A DNA stretch of 64,000 bases from Tissierella sp032104385 (GTDB lineage Bacteria > Bacillota > Clostridia > Tissierellales > Tissierellaceae). The stretch covers positions 186,001 through 250,000 of the forward strand of contig NZ_DAMCHJ010000002.1 of assembly GCF_032104385.1 (NCBI RefSeq), read 5' to 3'. Within the stretch, counting starts at the first letter, position 1, and every line of letters starts with the position of its first letter. A program made the position numbers and the translations under genes. Shown here one piece after another: positions 1 through 8,117 of the stretch. The notes beneath the pieces are model-generated. The model had not been told where the DNA came from. It made no database searches and saw only the letters and a program-made list of their open reading frames with translations.

Positions 1-935
1 GAACTAGAAAATGGTGCTATTCCACCTTCATCTATACTTAGCTCTAAATTTGGTATAATTAAATCCCTGTCTATTTCTTTATAGAATCCTAAACCATTGC
101 AAGTAGGACACATTCCAAAAGGACTATTAAAAGAGAACATCCTAGGAGATAATTCTTCAATAGCTATATTACAATCAGGACAGGAGAGTTTCTCACTAAA
201 CATTGTCTTTTCCTTTCCTATAAAATCTACTACAACAAGTCCATCTGCAAGTTTTAAAGCTGTTTCTAAAGAATCAGCTAGTCTTCCTTCTATACCTTCT
301 TTAATCACTATTCTATCTACTACTACTTCTATAGTATGTTTTTTATTCTTCTCTAGTTTTATTTCTTCTCCAATATCATACATTTCTTCATCAACTATGA
401 CCCTGACAAAACCTTCTTTTTTAATATTTTCTAGAATCTTTACATGTTCACCTTTTTTTCCTCTAATGACTGGTGCTAATATTTGAAGTTTCGTTCTTTC
501 TTCAGATTCCATTATTTTATCTACCATTTGCTCTACTGTCTGGCTAGAAATTTCTTTTCCACATTTATGACAATATGGAGTGCCTATTCTAGCATATAAA
601 AGTCTTAAATAATCATATATCTCTGTAACAGTCCCTACAGTTGACCTTGGATTCTTAGATGTTGTCTTTTGGTCTATAGAAATAGATGGAGATAACCCCT
701 CTATATATTCTACATCTGGTTTATCCATTTGACCAAGAAATTGTCTAGCATAGCTAGATAAAGACTCTACATATCTTCTTTGTCCTTCTGCATATATGGT
801 GTCAAAGGCTAGAGAAGATTTCCCTGAACCTGATAATCCTGTAAAAACTATAAATTTATTTCTAGGAAGAGTTAAGGATACATCCTTTAGATTATTCTCC
901 TTAGCCCCCCTTATTATTATTTCGTCTTTTGCCAT
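1..935 (-). CDS. uvrA: UvrABC excinuclease subunit A (5' part, cut by window edge)
   Basis: UvrA is the DNA-damage-sensing ATPase of nucleotide excision repair; it loads UvrB on distorted DNA. The visible part covers about the first 311 residues, reading leftward out of the window with no stop. The start MAKDEIIIRGAKENNL and the P-loop GLSGSGKSS near residue 32 are typical. A first zinc module (CHKCG about residue 110, further CxxC pairs about residues 250-275) is visible in the interrupted first ABC domain. The ATG at 933-935 lies 11 bases after the uvrB stop, so the two genes are co-transcribed from the LexA-controlled promoter upstream of uvrB. Identification is certain; only the C-terminal two thirds are missing. 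Confidence 0.97.
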   Translation of the reverse strand, partial: MAKDEIIIRGAKENNLKDVSLTLPRNKFIVFTGLSGSGKSSLAFDTIYAEGQRRYVESLSSYARQFLGQMDKPDVEYIEGLSPSISIDQKTTSKNPRSTVGTVTEIYDYLRLLYARIGTPYCHKCGKEISSQTVEQMVDKIMESEERTKLQILAPVIRGKKGEHVKILENIKKEGFVRVIVDEEMYDIGEEIKLEKNKKHTIEVVVDRIVIKEGIEGRLADSLETALKLADGLVVVDFIGKEKTMFSEKLSCPDCNIAIEELSPRMFSFNSPFGMCPTCNGLGFYKEIDRDLIIPNLELSIDEGGIAPFSS

Positions 936-946
936 TTACTTCACCT

Positions 947-2911
947 CTACTTTAGCTTCTTCTTTAATTCCATTATCTTATCTCTAAGTTCTGCTGCTTT
1001 TTCAAAGTTTAATTCTTCCGCTGCCGTAAGCATTGCAGACTCTAATCCTTCTATCATTCCTTCTATTTCTTCCTTGGAGAATGTTTCCTCATATTTCACT
1101 TCATCTTCTGCCACTATTGTAGCTTCTATTATCTCCCTTATACCTTTCTTTATAGACTGTGGTATAATCTTATGTTTTTTATTATATTCATCCTGAATTT
1201 GTCTTCTTCTATTGGTTTCAGATATGGCTTTTTCCATAGATTTTGTTATTGTATCTGCATACATAATTACCTTGCCTAGGACATTTCTTGCTGCTCTGCC
1301 TGTAGTTTGAATTAAAGATGTTTCAGATCTTAAAAATCCTTCCTTATCTGCATCTAATATGGCTACTAAAGATACCTCTGGCAAATCTAATCCTTCTCTA
1401 AGCAAATTGATCCCCACTAAAACATCATGTTTCCCTAATCTTAAATCCCTTATTATCTCCATTCTTTCTATAGTTTCCACATCAGAATGGAGATAAGTAA
1501 CTTTTATTCCAATGTCTTTAAAATAATTAGTTAAATCCTCTGCCATTTTTTTAGTCAAGGTTGTTACCAATACTCTTTCTTGTCGAGCTACTATATTTCT
1601 AATTTCATTTACTAAATCATCTATCTGGTGCTCTGTTGGTCTTACTTCTATAATTGGATCAAGTAAACCTGTTGGTCTAATAATTTGCTCTACTGTATTT
1701 TCAGTATGAGTTAGTTCATAAGGACCAGGAGTAGCTGAAACATACAATATTTGATTTATCATTGTCTCAAATTCAATAAATTTAAGAGGTCTATTATCTA
1801 AAGCAGATGGAAGTCTAAATCCGTATTCAACTAGATTTGTCTTTCTTGACTTATCCCCTTCGTACATACCCCTTATTTGTGGTATAGTAACATGAGATTC
1901 ATCTACTATTATCAAGAAGTCATCTGGGAAGTAGTCTATCAAGGTAAAAGGTCTAGAACCAGCAGGTCTATTACTTAAATGTCTTGAGTAGTTTTCTATC
2001 CCTTGACAAAATCCCATTTCTTCCAGCATTTCTAAATCATATCTAGTTCTTTGCTCTAATCTTTGAGCCTCAAGTAATTTTTCCTTACCCTTTAATTCCT
2101 TTAATCTTTCATCTAATTCTTCTTCTATAGTTTCTATTGCTCTCTTAACTTTATCTTCTGTAGTAGCATAGTGAGATGCCGGGAATATTGAAACATGATT
2201 CCTAAGTCCAATGACTTCACCAGTCAAATAATTAACCTCTACTATTCTATCTATCTCATCTCCAAAAAACTCAACACGAATGGTATTTTCACTAGAAGAA
2301 GCGGGGAATATTTCTAGTATATCTCCCCTAACCCTAAAGGTTCCTCTAATAAAGTTAATATCATTTCTAATGTATTGTATATCTATTAACTTTCTCATTA
2401 TCTCATCTCTAGCCTTTTCCATACCTGGCCTTAAAGATACTACAAGATTTTCATAATCTATAGGATCTCCTAAACCATAAATACAGGATACAGATGCTAC
2501 TATAATTACATCTCTCCTTTCAAATAATGCTGCTGTAGCAGAGTGTCGTAATTTATCTATCTCATCATTAATTGATGCGTCTTTTTCTATATAAGTATCC
2601 GATTGGGGTACATATGCTTCAGGTTGGTAATAATCATAATAACTAACAAAATATTCTACAGCATTATTAGGAAAGAACTCCTTAAATTCAGAAGCCAATT
2701 GATAAGCTAATGTTTTATTATGTGCTATAACCAAAGTTGGTTTCTGAACTCTCTCAATTATATTTGCCATAGTAAAAGTCTTTCCAGAACCAGTGACTCC
2801 AAGTAATACTTGGTGCCTTAGATTTTTATTTATACCTTCTTCTAATTTGTTTATGGCTTCTGGTTGATCACCAGTTGGTTTAAAATTTGATTCTATCTTA
2901 AATTTATTCAT
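947..2911 (-). CDS. uvrB: UvrABC excinuclease subunit B
   Basis: UvrB is the helicase-like damage-verification subunit that receives DNA from UvrA and recruits UvrC. At 654 residues it has normal length. Visible are the Q-motif region GDQPEAI, Walker A GVTGSGKT (K44), the tyrosine-rich beta-hairpin around residues 91-120 used to probe the damaged strand, the Walker B variant DESH, helicase motifs TGRAARN near residue 540, and a C-terminal UVR domain (FEKAAELRDKI) that binds UvrC. It is the first gene of a uvrB-uvrA unit; a LexA box and a good sigma-A promoter lie just upstream, so it is expected to be DNA-damage inducible. Confidence 0.98.
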   Translation of the reverse strand: MNKFKIESNFKPTGDQPEAINKLEEGINKNLRHQVLLGVTGSGKTFTMANIIERVQKPTLVIAHNKTLAYQLASEFKEFFPNNAVEYFVSYYDYYQPEAYVPQSDTYIEKDASINDEIDKLRHSATAALFERRDVIIVASVSCIYGLGDPIDYENLVVSLRPGMEKARDEIMRKLIDIQYIRNDINFIRGTFRVRGDILEIFPASSSENTIRVEFFGDEIDRIVEVNYLTGEVIGLRNHVSIFPASHYATTEDKVKRAIETIEEELDERLKELKGKEKLLEAQRLEQRTRYDLEMLEEMGFCQGIENYSRHLSNRPAGSRPFTLIDYFPDDFLIIVDESHVTIPQIRGMYEGDKSRKTNLVEYGFRLPSALDNRPLKFIEFETMINQILYVSATPGPYELTHTENTVEQIIRPTGLLDPIIEVRPTEHQIDDLVNEIRNIVARQERVLVTTLTKKMAEDLTNYFKDIGIKVTYLHSDVETIERMEIIRDLRLGKHDVLVGINLLREGLDLPEVSLVAILDADKEGFLRSETSLIQTTGRAARNVLGKVIMYADTITKSMEKAISETNRRRQIQDEYNKKHKIIPQSIKKGIREIIEATIVAEDEVKYEETFSKEEIEGMIEGLESAMLTAAEELNFEKAAELRDKIMELKKKLK

Positions 2912-2929
2912 ACTTACACCTCGTTATTT

Positions 2930-2941
2930 GAACATTTGTTC
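2930..2941 (-). promoter_or_regulatory. LexA (SOS) box upstream of uvrB
   Basis: The sequence GAACATTTGTTC is an exact GAAC-N4-GTTC match to the Firmicutes LexA/DinR box. It lies about 12 bases downstream of the -10 element and 18 bases upstream of the uvrB ATG, where bound LexA would block initiation or clearance. Confidence 0.85.
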
Positions 2942-2953
2942 CAGACATAATAT

Positions 2954-2981
2954 ATTATATAATATAATATTCTTTTGTCAA
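2954..2981 (-). promoter_or_regulatory. sigma-A promoter of uvrBA
   Basis: On the minus strand a perfect -35 TTGACA (2976-2981) is separated by 16 bases from a perfect -10 TATAAT (2954-2959). The predicted start near 2946 falls next to the LexA box. Confidence 0.8.
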
Positions 2982-2997
2982 AGTATATTATTTAAAT

Positions 2998-3013
2998 ATA
3001 TACTATAGTATAT
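2998..3013. promoter_or_regulatory. 16-base perfect palindrome in the divergent uvrB/lipoprotein intergenic region
   Basis: ATATACTATAGTATAT is self-complementary. It lies between the uvrB promoter and the lipoprotein gene and could be an operator, but it is pure AT-rich sequence in an AT-rich genome, so the call is weak. No convincing -35/-10 pair was found for the plus-strand gene. Confidence 0.25.
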
Positions 3014-3080
3014 CCATGACAAAATTCTATATTGAAGAAACTAGATTAATATAGTAAACTATCTTTAGGAGGCGAATTTC

Positions 3081-4697
3081 ATGAAGCGGAATTTATTAAT
3101 AATAATCACAGTATTTATTGCACTATTCTTTTTCGGTTGTGTTCCAAACAAAAAGGATTCCCTATTAACAGATGATGCAAGATTTGAAGAAGAAGAAATT
3201 AAATATGAAATTGAACAGATACTTTTTTCTAAAAGTTTTCAATCTATTGAACCTTCTGTTGAAATCATTACCAATAATAACAAGCTAAAAATATTAGCTT
3301 CTTTAGGACTAAGTGAATGCTCAGGTGTAAATATTAATAGTATAATTAAAAAAGGTAGTGAAGTTAATATTCATGTTAGTGGAATTTATGATAAAAAACT
3401 TCCTCGTTTAGTAGTTCCACAAGTGATTATGGAAATTAAAAAATCACAACTTAAAAAAAATGAAGATTTAAAGTTTAATATAGTTTATGATGACTATGCA
3501 CCACTGAAAATCAAATATGGTATCAATGATGTACTAAATAAGATTCAATCTCATTTTAAAATATCTACAAAAAACTCTCCAAATTTTAATCTCATTAGAA
3601 TTGACGACAATACTATAGTATGGGATATATCATACAACAATATATTTGATAAGGACAATCCAGAAACTCCTTTAGTAAATTTATACGCACAAGTCAATGC
3701 AAACACTGGAGATATTATAAATTCGGAAAAAGTATCTATTTCTTCTTCATTGGATAATGGTCATATTTTAAATTATGTAAATGATGGTCATATTCTATAT
3801 AAGAAGTCTATATCCAATAAAGATACCAATGAAACTATTGAGCAATTATGGATTTATGACGATGTAAATGATGAAAAAATCATGCTCTATTCTTCAAATT
3901 TTAAAATATCTTCTGCACAATTTAGTACAAATTTAAATTATGTTTCCCTTATAGAAGTAAGTGACAGTGGAACTGGATTATATATAATTCCATTAGATGA
4001 CAAGAGAGCATATAAGATATCCTTCGAAGACAAATTTAGTCCTAAAACAATGAAATGGGATAATAAAGGAATTTTATATTTAATACAAAATAATGATAAT
4101 AAGTCAATAATCTACTCTTATAATGTCAAAGACAATAAGACTAGTATCATAGGTGTTTTTAACAAAGATATTGAAAATATTGTAGCCATGGACAATAACT
4201 TTTTAATAACTGAAAAAAATCAGGACATGACTAATAAAATAATATCTTTAACTGATGATTGGAAGGAATTTAAACTTGTAGGCTATGGATTTAATCCAAA
4301 GTTTGTAGGTGATAATATAATTTCTTATTTACACAAAGATGAAAAAAAAGATACTAACTCCTTAGTTTTTTATAATAATGATAAAAATGCTAAATCCTTT
4401 AATTTAAAATGTGACAACAATTTAAATTATGAGGCTTTTGCAAATGAAAAAATCTTAAATTATTCACTACTTCCAAAGGGTGATATTATTTATGTAAGAA
4501 AAAATGCCAATAATGATAATTTCACATTATGTAAATATTCAATTAATAATATAAAAACTGAAACAATAGCTAATTTAATAGGTGATAAAGTCTATTATAA
4601 TGAAGAAAAAAAACTTGTATATTTAAATATAGTATTACCTTTTGACAATGAAAAAACAGAAATGATTTATTCCCTAGATTTAAATAAACTAAATTAA
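3081..4697 (+). CDS. predicted lipoprotein of unknown function with C-terminal propeller-like repeats
   Basis: I do not recognise this 538-residue protein. It starts with a lipoprotein signal (KR, hydrophobic stretch, FFGC with the lipid cysteine at residue 20), so it should be anchored outside the membrane. The middle part carries PepSY/YcdB-like features (VWDISY..., VNANTGDIINSEK). From about residue 225 onward there are repeated beta-rich blocks such as LWIYDDVNDEKIMLYSSNFKISSAQFS, here cut to LWIYDDVNDEKIM, which resemble TolB/WD-like blades. A good AGGAGG site precedes the ATG. It is the only plus-strand gene between uvrB and the PDZ gene and ends 4 bases inside the convergent PDZ gene. 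Function unknown; surface or envelope role inferred from the signal only. Confidence 0.8.
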   Translation: MKRNLLIIITVFIALFFFGCVPNKKDSLLTDDARFEEEEIKYEIEQILFSKSFQSIEPSVEIITNNNKLKILASLGLSECSGVNINSIIKKGSEVNIHVSGIYDKKLPRLVVPQVIMEIKKSQLKKNEDLKFNIVYDDYAPLKIKYGINDVLNKIQSHFKISTKNSPNFNLIRIDDNTIVWDISYNNIFDKDNPETPLVNLYAQVNANTGDIINSEKVSISSSLDNGHILNYVNDGHILYKKSISNKDTNETIEQLWIYDDVNDEKIMLYSSNFKISSAQFSTNLNYVSLIEVSDSGTGLYIIPLDDKRAYKISFEDKFSPKTMKWDNKGILYLIQNNDNKSIIYSYNVKDNKTSIIGVFNKDIENIVAMDNNFLITEKNQDMTNKIISLTDDWKEFKLVGYGFNPKFVGDNIISYLHKDEKKDTNSLVFYNNDKNAKSFNLKCDNNLNYEAFANEKILNYSLLPKGDIIYVRKNANNDNFTLCKYSINNIKTETIANLIGDKVYYNEEKKLVYLNIVLPFDNEKTEMIYSLDLNKLN

Positions 4698-5749
4698 AAA
4701 TCCCTAGGGACTATTATAAGTCCTAGGGGTTTTCTTTTCCCATAATACTTCTTTGTGGATAACCCAGATTTTATATTAAAAAATTCAACTTTTATTTTAC
4801 TTACCTGTGTTTTCATAATATCTTCTAAATCCTTATTATTATTTACTTCTACCCCGTTTATTTTAAGTAATATATCTCCTGTTTCCATTCCTATTTTATG
4901 TGCTATTGTATTTGGGATTACTTCCAATACCTTTACTCCTTTATCAAAAGATGTAGTAAATATGGGGGCCCTATTATTTTCAATAATCTTATTTTGCAAG
5001 ATAATATATTCATGTCCTATCAAGGCAAATAATGGTGGTATAAAAGGATTATCTACTATTTTTGATATATATAATAGAATAATACTATATGAAAATAATA
5101 TTATAGAGGTTTTTATAACTTTTTTTCTAGGATAAGATACTATAGAATAATCTCCATAGCTAAGGATTGCCATAAGGGTAATGGGATGAATTAATCCATC
5201 ACCAATAAATATTACAAAAGGAATAGGCCAGAATCGATTCATATTAAAGCCCCCAACTATCTGAGATTTTGTTTCAAAGAAAACAGGTACCCTATTTCTG
5301 CCTCCATCAAAAAAAATCAATATACTCTCTACTATATGGAGTACTGCAACTACAGACATTACCTGGGAAATCTGAATCTTTGGATATCCTATTATCAAAC
5401 TTAATAAAGACACTACCCCTCCACCATAGGAAAAACACATGTATCTAGGATTTATAAGAGATAAAAAAATTGCAACAATCAATACATACATAAAGTCCTT
5501 AGGTATTACAACTACACCTAGATAAATAAATATTACAGTTGTAATTACACCTCCAAATATTCCGAATACAGTTGATATAATTAATTTTAATAAAGCAGAT
5601 TTTTTGTATCCTAAAATCTCCCTTTCTATTTTTCCTATTTTTATATATTGAAAATATATAATACATAGGACTGCAATAAAAAAAGGAGATTTTAAAGTAT
5701 TTATAATGTCTATTATTGTAAAATACACAATCTGATATAAACCGTACAT
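4694..5749 (-). CDS. PDZ-domain polytopic membrane protein, MinJ-like
   Basis: 351 residues with about seven or eight hydrophobic segments in the first 250 residues followed by a PDZ domain (about residues 255-335, with GVKVLEVIPNTIAHKIGMET and GDILLKINGVEV). This architecture is shared with Bacillus MinJ, a bridge between DivIVA and MinD, and with PDZ membrane proteins placed next to ctp and uvrBA in many Clostridia. It starts 23 bases after the S41 protease gene and is probably co-transcribed with it. The last dozen codons double as the plus-strand terminator of the convergent lipoprotein gene, and the stop codons overlap. A role in division-site or protease control is an inference from context. 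Confidence 0.8.
   Translation of the reverse strand: MYGLYQIVYFTIIDIINTLKSPFFIAVLCIIYFQYIKIGKIEREILGYKKSALLKLIISTVFGIFGGVITTVIFIYLGVVVIPKDFMYVLIVAIFLSLINPRYMCFSYGGGVVSLLSLIIGYPKIQISQVMSVVAVLHIVESILIFFDGGRNRVPVFFETKSQIVGGFNMNRFWPIPFVIFIGDGLIHPITLMAILSYGDYSIVSYPRKKVIKTSIILFSYSIILLYISKIVDNPFIPPLFALIGHEYIILQNKIIENNRAPIFTTSFDKGVKVLEVIPNTIAHKIGMETGDILLKINGVEVNNNKDLEDIMKTQVSKIKVEFFNIKSGLSTKKYYGKRKPLGLIIVPRDF
4702..4738 (+). terminator. Rho-independent terminator of the lipoprotein gene, inside the 3' end of the PDZ gene
   Basis: Arms CCCTAGGGACT and AGTCCTAGGG (10 pairs with one bulged G) enclose ATTATA and are followed by a T-rich run (GGTTTTCTTTTCC). It begins 5 bases after the lipoprotein stop codon. 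The same bases encode the C-terminal PLGLIIVPRDF of the convergent gene. Confidence 0.75.
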
Positions 5750-5772
5750 ACTTTAATTCTCCTCTTTAAAGA

Positions 5773-6996
5773 TTATTTAATTTTAGTTTTTATTTCTTCT
5801 ATGGCTTTTCTTAACTGATTATCTTCCTTTAGGTTGTTTACACCAATTTCCTCAACACCCTCTGTTAATTCCACTACTATATCTGGCTCAATTCCTATTC
5901 CATGAATATTTATACCATTTGGTGTAAAATATTCTGATATGGTTAACCTCAATCCTGAGCCATCATCTAAATCTTTAATCCTCTGTACTACACCTTTTCC
6001 AAATGTAGTTGTTCCAATTAGAGTTCCCCTCTTGTGATCTTTAACTGCACCTGCAAGTATCTCTGATGCTGATGCTGAACCTTTATTAACAAGTAGAACT
6101 AATGGATAATCAACCATTTTTTTATCTGATTTTAAATATTCCCTTTTTCCATCCTTAGTTTGGGTATATACTATATCTCCCTCTCCTAATAATTCATCTG
6201 CTATATCAGCACATATATTTAATAATCCTCCAGGATTATTTCTTAAATCTATAATCAAACCCTTAATATTACGTTTTCCTAATTTATCTAGTTCTTTTTT
6301 AAAATCCTTATATGTTAGTTCATCGAAGGACGTAATTTTGATATACCCTATATCATCATCTATTATGTTGGATTTTACTGTAACTAATCTTATAATCTCT
6401 CTAGTTACTTCAATATCAAATATATTATTTTTATTTTCTTTGTTTTTTCTTAAAATAGTAAGTGACACTTTAGTATTTGGCTCACCCTTCATTACCTTTA
6501 CTGCCTCATCCATATTTTCTCCAAAATATTCTACTCCATTTACCTTTATTATCTTATCTCCACTCTTTATTCCAGCCCTCTCTCCCGGAGTATCTTCTAT
6601 TGGGGAAACTACAGTTATTAAATTATCATCCCCTGGTGTAACTACAACCCCGATCCCCGCATATGTTCCGCTTGTTTGCTGTAAAAAAGATTCAAATTCC
6701 TCCTTGGTCATATAAGTAGAGTAAGGATCTTCAAGAGCTTGAAGCATTCCTTTTAATTGCCCATCTACTAATTTCTTTTCATCTACATCTCTTAAGTAAT
6801 TCTCCTTAACATAATCCTCTACCACCATTACCTTTGAAAACTCATTATAGACAGACTTTAATTTGTTATATTCCACCAATGGAATATATGCCTTATTACT
6901 AAATGTTACACTCATTAAATTAGTTAGACCAAAAGTAATTATGTTTGTCACTATTAATAAAACTACCATCAATCTTATGACTTGCTTCTTGGACAT
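5773..6996 (-). CDS. S41 family C-terminal processing peptidase (CtpA/CtpB type)
   Basis: Membrane-anchored serine protease of 407 residues acting outside the cytoplasm, often in sporulation or wall-enzyme control. An N-terminal membrane helix (about residues 7-29) is followed by a PDZ domain (about 100-185) and the S41 domain. In NKGSASASEI the catalytic serine is Ser309, and Lys334 and Gln338 in FGKGVVQ complete the triad, the spacing used by B. subtilis CtpB. It precedes the PDZ membrane protein gene. In related genomes it usually follows a LytM gene; here the metabolic island separates them and an extended -10 promoter at 7053-7061 sits just upstream. Confidence 0.95.
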   Translation of the reverse strand: MSKKQVIRLMVVLLIVTNIITFGLTNLMSVTFSNKAYIPLVEYNKLKSVYNEFSKVMVVEDYVKENYLRDVDEKKLVDGQLKGMLQALEDPYSTYMTKEEFESFLQQTSGTYAGIGVVVTPGDDNLITVVSPIEDTPGERAGIKSGDKIIKVNGVEYFGENMDEAVKVMKGEPNTKVSLTILRKNKENKNNIFDIEVTREIIRLVTVKSNIIDDDIGYIKITSFDELTYKDFKKELDKLGKRNIKGLIIDLRNNPGGLLNICADIADELLGEGDIVYTQTKDGKREYLKSDKKMVDYPLVLLVNKGSASASEILAGAVKDHKRGTLIGTTTFGKGVVQRIKDLDDGSGLRLTISEYFTPNGINIHGIGIEPDIVVELTEGVEEIGVNNLKEDNQLRKAIEEIKTKIK

Positions 6997-7052
6997 TTTC
7001 TCACCTCTATAATTTTTGGGTTATACAGTTATTGTATTTATTTTATATGAAG

Positions 7053-7061
7053 ATTATACCA
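7053..7061 (-). promoter_or_regulatory. extended -10 promoter element upstream of the S41 protease gene
   Basis: Minus-strand TGGTATAAT is a perfect extended -10 (TGnTATAAT); the -35 is weak. It would start a transcript about 50 bases before the S41 ATG, giving ctp and the PDZ gene their own promoter after the island. Confidence 0.6.
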
Positions 7062-7123
7062 TTTATTCTTTACATTAAAAAGTCTAAAAAATACACCCTT
7101 TAATGTAGAAGTGGTAATATTCC

Positions 7124-7990
7124 CTAATTATACAATTTACTTATAGCTATAAAGTCCATATCATCATATTCTTTAGTCATTAAAAATAAATTATAAGCCA
7201 AATTCGTGAATGGTAGAGGAACATCATCTACTGAATCTATTGCCGTTTTTATATCCTTTCTCATTAAACTTAACTTGAATCCATCTTCAAAATCTTCTTG
7301 CCCAAGTTTATGTAAATATCTATTTAGTGAATATGAATTTCCTGAGCTTTGACTTATTACATCTTGCATAATATTTAAATCAATCCCCTGCTTCTTAGCA
7401 ACCGAGAAAGCTTCTATTAATCCCATAGTATTTATAGCAATCATCATTTGATTAATTGATTTAAGGGTTTTTCCTGTTCCAAGCCTTCCTATATAATGAA
7501 TATTTTTTCCAAATACATATAAAACTTCTTTTATTTCATTGAAAACTTCTTCATTTCCTGATCCAAAAATAGTTAAACTCCCGTTGATTGCACCCTTAAC
7601 ACCTCCGCTAACAGGAGCATCTATTACCTTTACATTCTTACTCATATAATATTCTTCTACCTTGATTACAGTTTCTGGTGAGCATGAAGTCATTTCAAGG
7701 ATTATAGTATCTGTTTTCACATTGTTAAAGAATGCTTCATCTAATAATACAGATTCTACTTCTTTGTCAGATGGCAAAATACTTATAATCATATCTACTC
7801 CAATTGGAATTTCAGAAATACTTTTCTTATCTTTTGCACCAAGAAACTCCAGTTCTTTAATTCTATCTATGGATTCCTTTTTACTACTATGCCTTGCTAT
7901 ATGAACCTCAAATCCATGTTCTAAAAGGTGTTTTGCTATGGGAAATCCCATAGCACCTAATCCTATGAAACCAATCTTTTTAATAGACAT
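7124..7990 (-). CDS. NAD(P)-dependent beta-hydroxyacid dehydrogenase (3-hydroxyisobutyrate dehydrogenase family)
   Basis: 288-residue oxidoreductase of the family that includes 3-hydroxyisobutyrate, tartronate-semialdehyde and 6-phosphogluconate dehydrogenases. The Rossmann fingerprint GFIGLGAMG is at residues 7-15, the substrate-binding signature DAPVSGGVKGA at about 124-134 and the catalytic lysine is Lys177 in GTGKTLKSIN. Family members oxidise a beta-hydroxyacid to the semialdehyde or reduce the reverse; the actual substrate cannot be read from the sequence. It is the last gene of the AraC-linked island, with an AAGGAG site placed inside the preceding 36-codon frame. It presumably handles a carbon skeleton released by the upstream enzymes (inference). 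Confidence 0.9.
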   Translation of the reverse strand: MSIKKIGFIGLGAMGFPIAKHLLEHGFEVHIARHSSKKESIDRIKELEFLGAKDKKSISEIPIGVDMIISILPSDKEVESVLLDEAFFNNVKTDTIILEMTSCSPETVIKVEEYYMSKNVKVIDAPVSGGVKGAINGSLTIFGSGNEEVFNEIKEVLYVFGKNIHYIGRLGTGKTLKSINQMMIAINTMGLIEAFSVAKKQGIDLNIMQDVISQSSGNSYSLNRYLHKLGQEDFEDGFKLSLMRKDIKTAIDSVDDVPLPFTNLAYNLFLMTKEYDDMDFIAISKLYN

Positions 7991-7991
7991 A

Positions 7992-8102
7992 TTATAAACT
8001 CCTTACTACTTTTTCTATTTTTCTTAATCCTTCTTCTGAATTACCTCGTTTAATTAAATCATACTCTTTTCTATTTATTATTTCATCAGAGTTATAATTC
8101 AT
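7992..8102 (-). CDS. possible 36-residue small protein or gene remnant between transporter and dehydrogenase
   Basis: An open frame of 36 codons (MNYNSDEIINRKEYDLIKRG...KVVRSL) begins 15 bases after the transporter stop and ends 1 base before the dehydrogenase ATG. It is charged and helical-looking with no recognised domain. A purine-rich AAGGGG is only 2 bases before the ATG, poor spacing for a ribosome site. The tight fit in the operon argues for translation or for a decayed gene; I cannot tell which. Confidence 0.35.
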   Translation of the reverse strand: MNYNSDEIINRKEYDLIKRGNSEEGLRKIEKVVRSL

Positions 8103-8117
8103 TCCCCTTGTCCAATA

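Noticed and set aside
947..2911. Opposite-strand open frames inside long genes (e.g. within uvrA, FtsX, LytM and YfcC)
   Set aside because: They lack ribosome sites and recognisable domains, and mirror well-identified genes on the other strand.
7070..7110. TACATTAAA/TTTAATGTA inverted repeat after the dehydrogenase gene as a terminator
   Set aside because: Loop of about 20 bases, few GC pairs and no T-run on the minus strand.
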